From: Thermoplasmatales archaeon
Lineage (GTDB): Archaea; Thermoplasmatota; E2; DHVEG-1
Reading direction: 5' to 3'
Assembly (NCBI GenBank): GCA_030672305.1
Contig: DAOVGR010000081.1
Span: 1-34,672, forward strand
DNA: 34,672 nt
The notes beneath the pieces were generated by a model. It saw only the letters and a list, made by a program, of their open reading frames with translations, was not told where the DNA came from and did no database searches. Position 1 is the first letter of the stretch, and each line of letters opens with the position of its first letter. Shown piece by piece: positions 23,822 through 30,336 of this stretch. A program made the translations under genes and the position numbers.

Positions 23822-25189
23822 CTAACTTTTCTTATATCCACCAATTTCTAAACTTGGATCTCCTAGCAATACCCATTCCTCAACAGATTTTGCATCAATA
23901 GAAGAAACACTACCTGCAGGAGACTCCCAATCTATTGGAAATGTTTCAACAAAGCCAGATAGGGTATCTTTCCAAATCTGTCCAAGCGTTCTTGTTCCAT
24001 TATTATATTCTCTAAAGAAGTTAACATTTAGCCAATCTGATCCACCACCACCATATTCAATGCCATACCAACATAATCCAGTTGATCCAATTGTCGCAAT
24101 TGAGCCGCCACGTTGGTTGCTAACTAAAAACCAGCTCCAACATCCAAGGCGCCATGTCTGAAAACTCCCAGGTAGTAATATGGTTTTTCTAAGGTTATTA
24201 TTAGCTAAGTCAAAGTCACTATTATGGCACCCACCAACAAGGCAGATCGGAAGTTTATATCGATTAAATAAAAATAGCATTTGAAACCTCCCAAATCTAC
24301 CTACATATGAACCAGATGGCGAGTAGGTTATCCAGGTATGTTTGCTTCCATGACCAGACAAATATAGAAATCCACATCCTTTATTAACCGCCTGAATTGT
24401 ACTTAAACCATATTTGGATAACGTATCTGTTGAAGCCCAGAGTTTTACAGGAATAAAATCTTTCATCTCATCGATTGCTAGTTGATTATATATCTCTCCC
24501 TCATATCCTGCAAATTCATCATATGTATCCCCACCAATAACAACCATTTTTTTAAACCAAGAATCATCAGCGAGTTGTTTTTCGTAGTTTATTATCTTCT
24601 CCAATACTGTTCTAACTTCTTTTGTGTTCAGGCATGCAAGTCTTCCTAAACATACATCAGGTTTTAAATCAATAGATTTATCCTCAGCTTCACTTCCTTT
24701 CCACTCACCAAAAATTCCATCATCATCTGAATCCCAACTGGAAAAATTATAATTCTTATCATAGATATCTGCATAATATAAGTCGCTAACAAACTTGTCT
24801 TCTACACCATACATATCATTATTATAGCAATATCTAACAGGTATATCTTTAGAACTCCCAACCAAAATTACATATGTAATTTCCCAATTTTCAATGGCAT
24901 CTTTTATGAAAAATTTAATTTTTTCTTGATCATCACGACCTTGAACTTCAAAATATGTACCATCATAGATATCATCTAATGAAATAAAAAATGTTATAAT
25001 TCCTAGGTTGTTTTTATGTTGTATAAAAGTTTCAAGAGATGAACTAAATCCTGCTGGAGCAATTATTATCATATCATATTTATCATTTTTTATTGTATTG
25101 TAATTATCTACATTTGCACTTACAAAAATAGACCCAACTATTGAAAAAACCATTATAAAAAACACTGTATATGTAATCATATTTTTCAT
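23822..25189 (-). CDS. secreted gingipain-like C25 cysteine peptidase
   Basis: 455 residues from ATG 25187-25189, supported by AGGAGA ten bases upstream; a longer opening to 25255 lacks such a site and spoils the signal peptide. Residues 1-25 are a signal peptide. The catalytic dyad is His280 in LSGHGS and Cys321 in VGGCHNSDFD, both at family positions. Upstream, YDMIIIAPAGFSSSL and VILVGSSKDIPVRY mark the first caspase-like subdomain. The end, EEWVLLGDPSLEIGGY, is the normal C25 end, so this enzyme carries no propeller, PKD-like module or hydrophobic tail. An acidic loop DSDDDG near residue 170 may bind calcium. It should cleave extracellular proteins. An insertion sequence lies 140 bases upstream of the start. 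Confidence 0.88.
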   Translation of the reverse strand: MKNMITYTVFFIMVFSIVGSIFVSANVDNYNTIKNDKYDMIIIAPAGFSSSLETFIQHKNNLGIITFFISLDDIYDGTYFEVQGRDDQEKIKFFIKDAIENWEITYVILVGSSKDIPVRYCYNNDMYGVEDKFVSDLYYADIYDKNYNFSSWDSDDDGIFGEWKGSEAEDKSIDLKPDVCLGRLACLNTKEVRTVLEKIINYEKQLADDSWFKKMVVIGGDTYDEFAGYEGEIYNQLAIDEMKDFIPVKLWASTDTLSKYGLSTIQAVNKGCGFLYLSGHGSKHTWITYSPSGSYVGRFGRFQMLFLFNRYKLPICLVGGCHNSDFDLANNNLRKTILLPGSFQTWRLGCWSWFLVSNQRGGSIATIGSTGLCWYGIEYGGGGSDWLNVNFFREYNNGTRTLGQIWKDTLSGFVETFPIDWESPAGSVSSIDAKSVEEWVLLGDPSLEIGGYKKS

Positions 25190-25209
25190 AATTCTTCTCC
25201 TGTGTTTTG

Positions 25210-25230
25210 TATATAGTGTGTTTCTATATA
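25210..25230 (-). promoter_or_regulatory. 7-7-7 inverted repeat before C25 peptidase gene
   Basis: TATATAG (25210-25216) and CTATATA (25224-25230) are perfect arms separated by seven bases. The site is between the ribosome binding site and an A/T-rich TATA region of the minus-strand gene. A possible operator; the low sequence complexity makes it uncertain. Confidence 0.35.
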
Positions 25231-25331
25231 TAAATATATTTAATAAAAATATCAAAGAAAAATATCTGCATAAATAGTCAGTTAATTCACAGCTAGATTT
25301 TCTAATTTATATGATAAATAAAAAATTGGAC

Positions 25332-25367
25332 TGAACCCCTGCCAGCGGACAGATAGTTAAGTTAACA
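25332..25367 (+). repeat. left terminal inverted repeat of IS3 element
   Basis: 36 bases from TGAACCCC to GTTAACA. The stop codon of the transposase OrfB (25357-25359) lies inside it, a compact arrangement usual for this family. Confidence 0.8.
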
Positions 25368-26244
25368 TATTTATATTTGCCTCCTGCTCGAAAGCTTCCG
25401 GTGATTTATATCCAAGCGATGAATGTAATCGTTTTTTGTTGTACACATCATCGATGAATCTCCCAATATTTTCTAATGCATCAGAGAATGTTTCATATTC
25501 ATTGAGATACACCTCTTCGTATTTCAATGTCTTAATGAAACTTTCAACAAAGGCATTATCATATGGATTCCCCTTTCTACTCATGCTGATCTGAAAATTG
25601 TGTTCTTTCAGACGGTCAACATACAAATTAGAAGCATACTGAACTCCTCGATCAGAATGATGAATGATGCCCGGCAAGTCAGGGTTCCATCGATGTTTTA
25701 GAGCTTGTTCAAGTGCAGAAAGTGTCAATTGCGTGTCAATATGTCTACCAAGTTTCCAACCGATACATCTCCGAGTGAAAAGATCCAACATTACAGCAAG
25801 ATACACGAATTCATCTGCTAGTTGAATATAGGTAATGTCACTTGCCCAAACCTGATTGGGCTGTTTAATCTCCCTGTTTTTTATCATATTTGGATATACC
25901 TTATGATCATGATTTGAATCAGTGGTGAGAGGCTTAAAATGCTTCTTTACGCAGAGAAGATTGTCCTCTTGCATCAATCGAAGAACCCGTTTATGATTGA
26001 CATGATATCCTCGATTATAAAGCTCAATAGTCATCCTTCGATAGCCATATCTTGGAAACTCAATTGCTATCTTTTGCATCTCATTTTTAATTCTCATTTC
26101 AACTCTAACTGAACCAGGATCCGAGTCAGGTTTCTGTAACCATTCATAGTATCCGCTCTTACCAACATTAAGCATCTGTATTGCATTTGATACTGGGAGA
26201 AAATCATCTGAATCAAGCTGTTGTTTTATTATCATGTATTTCAC
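25357..26244 (-). CDS. IS3-family transposase OrfB (DDE integrase domain)
   Basis: 295 residues from the first GTG. The frame is open further upstream to at least the A7G run at 26300-26307, as expected if OrfB is made by frameshifting from OrfA. An HTH_21-like region (PRYGYRRMTIELYNRGY) precedes the rve integrase core. Catalytic residues are visible: Asp in WASDITYIQ, Asp in HHSDRGVQYAS, and Glu in NPYDNAFVESFIKTLK. The end KKRLHSSLGYKSPEAFE is the standard IS3 ending. The protein cuts and joins the element's ends. It appears complete. Confidence 0.92.
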   Translation of the reverse strand: MKYMIIKQQLDSDDFLPVSNAIQMLNVGKSGYYEWLQKPDSDPGSVRVEMRIKNEMQKIAIEFPRYGYRRMTIELYNRGYHVNHKRVLRLMQEDNLLCVKKHFKPLTTDSNHDHKVYPNMIKNREIKQPNQVWASDITYIQLADEFVYLAVMLDLFTRRCIGWKLGRHIDTQLTLSALEQALKHRWNPDLPGIIHHSDRGVQYASNLYVDRLKEHNFQISMSRKGNPYDNAFVESFIKTLKYEEVYLNEYETFSDALENIGRFIDDVYNKKRLHSSLGYKSPEAFEQEANINMLT

Positions 26245-26258
26245 CCTTGCTCCATTGT

Positions 26259-26561
26259 TTATTTCTCCTCTATGGCTCTTTTCTCTAATATGCTCAAAGC
26301 TTTTTTTAAAAAAGCATTTTCAGCATACAGCTTACCAACAAGCCGTTCTAACTCAGCAATCTTCGCATCTTCTTTGTAGAGATTTCCTTTCCCGCTAAAA
26401 GCTGTGTCAGGATATTTATCATAAGTCTTTCTCCACTGGTTAACCATCACAGGATGAATATCATACTTCCTACAAACCTCTGCTTGTTTTATTCCGCTCT
26501 CAATCTCTCTTAAAATACTAATTTTATATTCCCTTGAAAATGTTCTTCTTTTCCTTTTCAT
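26259..26561 (-). CDS. IS3-family transposase OrfA (helix-turn-helix)
   Basis: 100 residues. The helix-turn-helix is at residues 8-50 (FSREYKISILREIESG, then KQAEVCRKYDIHPVMVNQWRK), which binds the terminal repeats. A leucine-zipper-like helix follows (AKIAELERLVGKLYAENAFLKKAL). The gene ends 15 bases before the first OrfB start. An A7G run occurs within the LKKA codons near its end, so ribosomes slipping back one base would produce the OrfAB fusion transposase. Confidence 0.9.
   Translation of the reverse strand: MKRKRRTFSREYKISILREIESGIKQAEVCRKYDIHPVMVNQWRKTYDKYPDTAFSGKGNLYKEDAKIAELERLVGKLYAENAFLKKALSILEKRAIEEK
26300..26307 (-). other. A7G slippery site for -1 frameshift
   Basis: On the minus strand seven A followed by G (26307 to 26300) lie in the OrfA codons TTA AAA AAA GCT. 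After a -1 slip, the frame runs without a stop through to OrfB. I checked each codon between the run and the OrfB GTG start. This is the usual IS3-family mechanism. Confidence 0.65.
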
Positions 26562-26582
26562 TTCATACCCCCAATAGACTTT

Positions 26583-26618
26583 TGTTAACTTAACTTATTG
26601 TCCGGTATTGGGGGTTCA
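26583..26618 (-). repeat. right terminal inverted repeat of IS3 element
   Basis: 36 bases which, read on the minus strand, begin TGAACCCC and end GTTAACA. Eight positions differ from the left repeat, mostly in bases 9-14 and 21-23. Confidence 0.8.
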
Positions 26619-26691
26619 CTCCAAATCATAAAATAAAACTTTAGACAAAATCCCTCGAAAAGTATATAAACAAGTAACCAGAAATAATATT

Positions 26692-26708
26692 ATGTCAATA
26701 TTTGACAT
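26692..26708 (+). promoter_or_regulatory. perfect palindrome ATGTCAA-TAT-TTGACAT
   Basis: A 17-base perfect dyad, with a second half-like GACAT directly after it. A TATA-like AGTATATAAA lies about 30 bases upstream (26661-26670), so the dyad covers the expected transcription start of the small ORF at 26746. This is the typical position of a repressor operator. Confidence 0.55.
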
Positions 26709-26745
26709 GACATATTAAGTCAATATAATTGGTGAGGTTGAGAAA

Positions 26746-26910
26746 TTGAAAAATCCAAATAAAATTACAAAAAAATTACAAAAATTGGTAGTTAGTAGAA
26801 AGACTTCTATCGTTGTTTCAAAACAGGATGCTTATAGACAATATTCAAGACCCACAAGAAAATCTACCTCAATGAGTGATTACATCTCAGGTAGTTTAGG
26901 AGATACTTGA
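26746..26910 (+). CDS. small basic ORF (54 aa), possibly autoregulated
   Basis: A 54-codon frame from TTG 26746 with GGTGAGG 9-15 bases upstream. The product starts with KNPNKITKKLQKLVVSRKTS and ends SMSDYISGSLGDT. It is basic in the first half and Ser/Thr-rich in the second. The SIVVSKQDAYRQYSRPTRK stretch could be a short helix with a flexible tail. No family recognised; size and operator-like dyad upstream recall small DNA-binding proteins or antitoxins, but no toxin gene is next to it. The codon pattern and start signals give only moderate support. It converges with the purF-like gene 17 bases away. Confidence 0.45.
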   Translation: MKNPNKITKKLQKLVVSRKTSIVVSKQDAYRQYSRPTRKSTSMSDYISGSLGDT

Positions 26911-26927
26911 TACTCCTTTAAAAATTT

Positions 26928-28349
26928 CTAGTAACCATTCAAACTTTTCTGAAATCCTTTTCCTGTCCAGCAATATAAACATAGTTTATTTTTAGGCAGA
27001 CCAATTGCTTCAACCATATCATCTATTAGTTGATATCTTAAAGAAGTTACACCTAAATCCTTACCTATCCAATCAATCATTTTGTGATATTTCTCAGTTT
27101 TTGGATTCAAATATTCAGAAACATCCTCAATATCTTTTCCTTCCAGTGCCCTTATTGCTTTTCTAGCAGCAAGTTCTTTAGTACTTCTTGTTGAGAGATT
27201 ATAAATACATGGAAATATCAAAGGTGGACAAGCAGGTCTTACATGAACCTCCTTTACACCGGCTTTTTTTAATTTTGTGATTGTAAAATTTTTCAGCTGT
27301 GTTCCGCGAACAATGGAATCCTCACATAAAATAATTCTATTATTCTTTGCAATTTCATCATTTGCAATTAATTTCATTAAAGCTATTTTATCCCTAACAT
27401 CTTGAGATAATGGAGTGTAGCTTCTACCATAACCTGGAGTATATTTAACTAAAACACGTCTAAATGGTTTTCCAGAATGCATAGCATAACCGATAGCATG
27501 GCTAGTTCCTGAATCTGGAACTCCTGAAACAAGATCAACTTTTACATTGTCTCTTTTTGCTAAAAACATACCACAATTTTCTCTTACCTTCTCAACATTG
27601 ATTCCTTCATAAGAAGACGCAGGAAATCCAGTATAAATCCATAAAAATGCACAAATTTTATTATCATTTCTACCTTCTTTTTTCATCTCAATGCCCTTTT
27701 GACTAAGAAAAACAATCTCCCCAGGCTCAATAAATTTCTTAAGGTCAAAGCCAAGATTTGGAAATGAGCATGATTCACTTGTAACAGCTACCGAACCATT
27801 TTTTTCTGCAATGACTAATGGAGTAACACCATTTCTGTCTCTTGCACAATAAATCCCATCTTTGGTTAATAATAGCAATGACACAGATCCAATAATCTTA
27901 TCATACATCTTTTCAATTCCTTCAACAATGGAATCTTCTTGATTTATAAGATGAGCAATAAGTTCAGTTGAATTAGTCTCACCTCGATCTAATTCACTAA
28001 AAGAAATCCCTTTGTTAATCAGCATATTTACTAATTCATCTTTGTTAGTAACAAGTCCTGCACAACATATTGCAAAAGGTCCAAACTTACTTTCAAAAGT
28101 CAGAGGTTGAGGATCTTTATCAGAAATTACTCCAATACCTAGATTACTTACAATTTTATCAGAGCCCTCATAAAATTTTGATTTAAACTGTGAATTTCCA
28201 ATATCATGTATCTTTTTTACTGGTATTCCGTTCTCATCGAAAAAAGCTATTCCACCAAACTCAGTTCCTAAATGACTATGGTAGTCAGTTCCATAATATA
28301 AATCAGAAATACAATTATCATTACTTACTATACCAAATAAACCGCTCAT
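26928..28349 (-). CDS. amidophosphoribosyltransferase (PurF)-like protein lacking the N-terminal Cys
   Basis: 473 residues from ATG 28347-28349, behind GGGGG. An upstream TTG is less likely. The N-terminal half has the Ntn glutamine amidotransferase fold (SGLFGIVSND, HSHLGTEFGGIAF, ARDRNGVTPLVI). The second half is the phosphoribosyltransferase with the PRPP loop IILCEDSIVRGTQ at about residues 338-350. True PurF starts MCG, and the Cys becomes the N-terminal nucleophile. Here residue 2 is Ser, and the next Cys is at residue 12. It therefore probably cannot hydrolyse glutamine in the normal way. I recall a PurF-like subgroup beginning MSG-FGV, so this is likely a paralogous family and not a mutation. 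Its reaction is unknown; it may use free ammonia. Confidence 0.8.
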   Translation of the reverse strand: MSGLFGIVSNDNCISDLYYGTDYHSHLGTEFGGIAFFDENGIPVKKIHDIGNSQFKSKFYEGSDKIVSNLGIGVISDKDPQPLTFESKFGPFAICCAGLVTNKDELVNMLINKGISFSELDRGETNSTELIAHLINQEDSIVEGIEKMYDKIIGSVSLLLLTKDGIYCARDRNGVTPLVIAEKNGSVAVTSESCSFPNLGFDLKKFIEPGEIVFLSQKGIEMKKEGRNDNKICAFLWIYTGFPASSYEGINVEKVRENCGMFLAKRDNVKVDLVSGVPDSGTSHAIGYAMHSGKPFRRVLVKYTPGYGRSYTPLSQDVRDKIALMKLIANDEIAKNNRIILCEDSIVRGTQLKNFTITKLKKAGVKEVHVRPACPPLIFPCIYNLSTRSTKELAARKAIRALEGKDIEDVSEYLNPKTEKYHKMIDWIGKDLGVTSLRYQLIDDMVEAIGLPKNKLCLYCWTGKGFQKSLNGY

Positions 28350-28409
28350 TAGTACCCCCAATAATCTGAAAATATTATGCCGTATTTAAAAATTATTAAT
28401 TATTAAGAT

Positions 28410-28634
28410 TTATCTGTCTGTTTTAAATTTTAAAATTACCCCAGTACCTCTTAACTTTTCCTGAATTTTATCTATAAGCTGAATCTCTTCTTCAATTGAG
28501 ACAATGCCCTTCCAATCATAAATAAAATCGTGATCGCCTATAGAAGGTTTAAGTCCCATTTCAACAAGTATTTTCAATATTTCAGATGATTTTACACCAT
28601 CTGAACTAATATATACATCTATATATGTTTCCAT
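28410..28634 (-). CDS. small conserved-looking hypothetical protein (74 aa)
   Basis: 74 residues, upstream of the purF-like gene in the same direction with a 60-base gap. It begins METYIDVYISSDGVKSSEIL and reads as beta-alpha-beta-beta-alpha-beta: a strand (YIDVYISSD), helix (SSEILKILVEMG), strands (KPSIGDHDFIYDWKG), helix (IEEEIQLIDKIQEKLRG) and a last strand (GVILKFKT). That is a ferredoxin-like order, often seen in small ligand-binding or ACT-like domains. No catalytic motif is visible. It might regulate or partner the purF-like protein, an inference from adjacency only. Confidence 0.65.
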   Translation of the reverse strand: METYIDVYISSDGVKSSEILKILVEMGLKPSIGDHDFIYDWKGIVSIEEEIQLIDKIQEKLRGTGVILKFKTDR

Positions 28635-28712
28635 ATATCCACACCTAACAAATAGGCAATAGTTGTATTAAAATATTGTGTAAAAATTTAATAAAATTTG
28701 ATTATTTTATAA

Positions 28713-30173
28713 TTATTTTTCACGAAATTGAAACCAAGTAAAATTTAGGTTACTCCAATCATCATGATCAAAGAATCCATGTGAACCATCTGAATAATCA
28801 AGAATCTGATGAACATATCTATAATTCATAACACTTTTATAATTACTAAATATCCACCAACAAAGTTGCCATGGACGTGTAGTTCGGATATTGTCACATC
28901 CAAATGGATTAAAAATATCAACTCCCAGTGTATGACCGGTTTCATGCATAATATAACAAGCACAAACAAAATCAAGAGGTTTATTTCTCTTTTTCATGAC
29001 TTTTTCTACAGCTGTAGTTGTTATTTGAAAACTATTTATTCCTCTTACATTGCTATTTATATATCTACCCTCGCCAACAAAAGCATAAGCAGTAGCCCTT
29101 ATATTATCATGAACAAAAACAGCATATCTAAATACTCCACGTCTCCAATTATCTGGATCATTATGTAAAAAATAATTATCATATATATCTAGAATTTCTC
29201 CTCGCCAAGATAGGTAATCAAATGGAATTATTTCTCCTCCACCCATACAGCCATCATCAAAATGATAAACAATGTTACGAGGATTATATCTATCTGCTAA
29301 AAGCTCCTTTGTTGAATTTGGAACTCTAAATCCCTCACCTTTTGGTCCAAAATCCATCTGATCAAGTTCAATGAATAGGTCTTTTCTAAAAGGATCAGAG
29401 AACCATTTAGATGTCATATACTCTTCAATATTTGTCAGTCCATCATTATCAGGATCTATAGTTCCATGATCATCCCATGAATTAGGATCGTAGTTCCAAT
29501 GATGCTCCCAATAAAAAGGAATACTATCATTATCAAAATCATCACTAGAATTATCCATAAATGGATCTGAATTGTACAAATTTATCTCAGCCCAAGTTGG
29601 AATTTTATCATTATCAAAATCGTTTTGATAAATATTATACCAAATCTCACAATCCTTTTCTTCTTCATAATAAGATCCATCATCGCAACCATTCAATCTT
29701 CCATAACCACTATGATCTCCAATGAAATCATCACCAATCCAATGATTCGTTCTAATATCATAAACCAATTCAACAGTATTATCACTTGTACTTCCACTAA
29801 TATCACAAAGACTATTATTGTCAAATAACTGAATTTTAATATTTACTTCTGCAACATCATCAGGGACGTTTTTACTTATAGTCCAATTAATATCATAAAG
29901 ATACCGAGAATTTTCCCAAATAGGACTAAGAAACTGCTCATCATTAATTTCCAGTAAAATCGAAAAATCAGGATCAGTTGTATCATTAGTTTCAACATAT
30001 CCTCTTATAGTAAATATCTCAACTGATAGTATTATATCAATTAACGGATCGTAATCTAATATATGGTTTACCTGTATTTCTCCTCCCACAATATTATCTT
30101 TACTTATAGAAGAAAAAATAAATATTGCAATAATTAAAAGAATGGTTACTTTTAATAAGATATTTTTATCCAA
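28713..30173 (-). CDS. secreted HExxH metallopeptidase-like protein with calcium-binding repeats
   Basis: 486 residues from TTG 30171-30173, with GGGAGG nine bases upstream. Residues 1-25 form a signal peptide. Residues 35-130 are a beta-rich domain. Residues 185-265 hold acidic thrombospondin type-3-like repeats (DFDNDKIPTW, DDFDNDSIPFYWE, DPDNDGLTNIEEYMTS) that should bind calcium. The peptidase signature is HETGHTLGVD at residues 410-419, and a Met-turn-like SVMNYR follows at 447-452. The general form is a metzincin. The third zinc ligand, however, is not where HExxHxxGxxH would place it: position 11 is Ile, with Asp one place earlier. It may still bind zinc in a snapalysin-like way. It has no hydrophobic tail. 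Confidence 0.75.
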   Translation of the reverse strand: MDKNILLKVTILLIIAIFIFSSISKDNIVGGEIQVNHILDYDPLIDIILSVEIFTIRGYVETNDTTDPDFSILLEINDEQFLSPIWENSRYLYDINWTISKNVPDDVAEVNIKIQLFDNNSLCDISGSTSDNTVELVYDIRTNHWIGDDFIGDHSGYGRLNGCDDGSYYEEEKDCEIWYNIYQNDFDNDKIPTWAEINLYNSDPFMDNSSDDFDNDSIPFYWEHHWNYDPNSWDDHGTIDPDNDGLTNIEEYMTSKWFSDPFRKDLFIELDQMDFGPKGEGFRVPNSTKELLADRYNPRNIVYHFDDGCMGGGEIIPFDYLSWRGEILDIYDNYFLHNDPDNWRRGVFRYAVFVHDNIRATAYAFVGEGRYINSNVRGINSFQITTTAVEKVMKKRNKPLDFVCACYIMHETGHTLGVDIFNPFGCDNIRTTRPWQLCWWIFSNYKSVMNYRYVHQILDYSDGSHGFFDHDDWSNLNFTWFQFREK

Positions 30174-30191
30174 ATATTATTACCTCCCACA

Positions 30192-30212
30192 ACAATATCT
30201 AGCAAATATTGT
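30192..30212 (-). promoter_or_regulatory. 7-7-7 inverted repeat before metallopeptidase gene
   Basis: ACAATAT (30192-30198) and ATATTGT (30206-30212) are perfect arms around seven bases, just upstream of the minus-strand ribosome binding site and downstream of a TATA-like AAATATTTATATG. Its arm length, spacing and location equal those of the dyad before the C25 peptidase gene, although the arm sequence differs. Confidence 0.4.
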
Positions 30213-30288
30213 ACATATAAATATTTCTATCCAATAATTTAATTCTTGTACTATTAAATAAAACCATTTCTTAATAGTAACATTAGCA

Positions 30289-30317
30289 AAACTTATAAAT
30301 TAATTAACTATTGTTAA
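30289..30317 (+). promoter_or_regulatory. TATA box plus TTAACTATTGTTAA palindrome
   Basis: AAACTTATAAAT (30289-30300) is a clear TATA box. TTAAC and GTTAA arms at 30304-30317 enclose TATT. The DUF362 gene starts at 30337. This repeats the spacing of the 8062 promoter almost exactly. Confidence 0.6.
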
Positions 30318-30336
30318 TTTGTTTTGGGGTAAAAAA

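Larger units (their letters stand above)
25332..26618 (-). mobile_element. complete IS3-family insertion sequence (about 1.29 kb)
   Basis: The element is bounded by 36-base imperfect terminal inverted repeats, 28 of 36 identical, starting TGAACCCC and containing CGGACA. Inside are the two-frame transposase genes typical of the family. A few bases outside (TTGGA) are also mirrored, so the true ends may be up to six bases further out. I could not identify a clean target duplication. Both reading frames and the DDE triad are intact, so it may be active or recently so. It sits between the C25 peptidase gene and a small ORF. Confidence 0.85.

Noticed and set aside
25332-25367. GTTAAGTTAACA in the IS ends as another TTAAC-type operator
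   Set aside because: The arm spacing does not fit TTAAC-N4-GTTAA and the sequence is part of the transposon's terminal repeat.
26619-26640. Target-site duplication of the IS element
   Set aside because: Bases outside the two ends are mirrored, not directly repeated, so they look like an extension of the inverted repeats; no direct repeat could be assigned.
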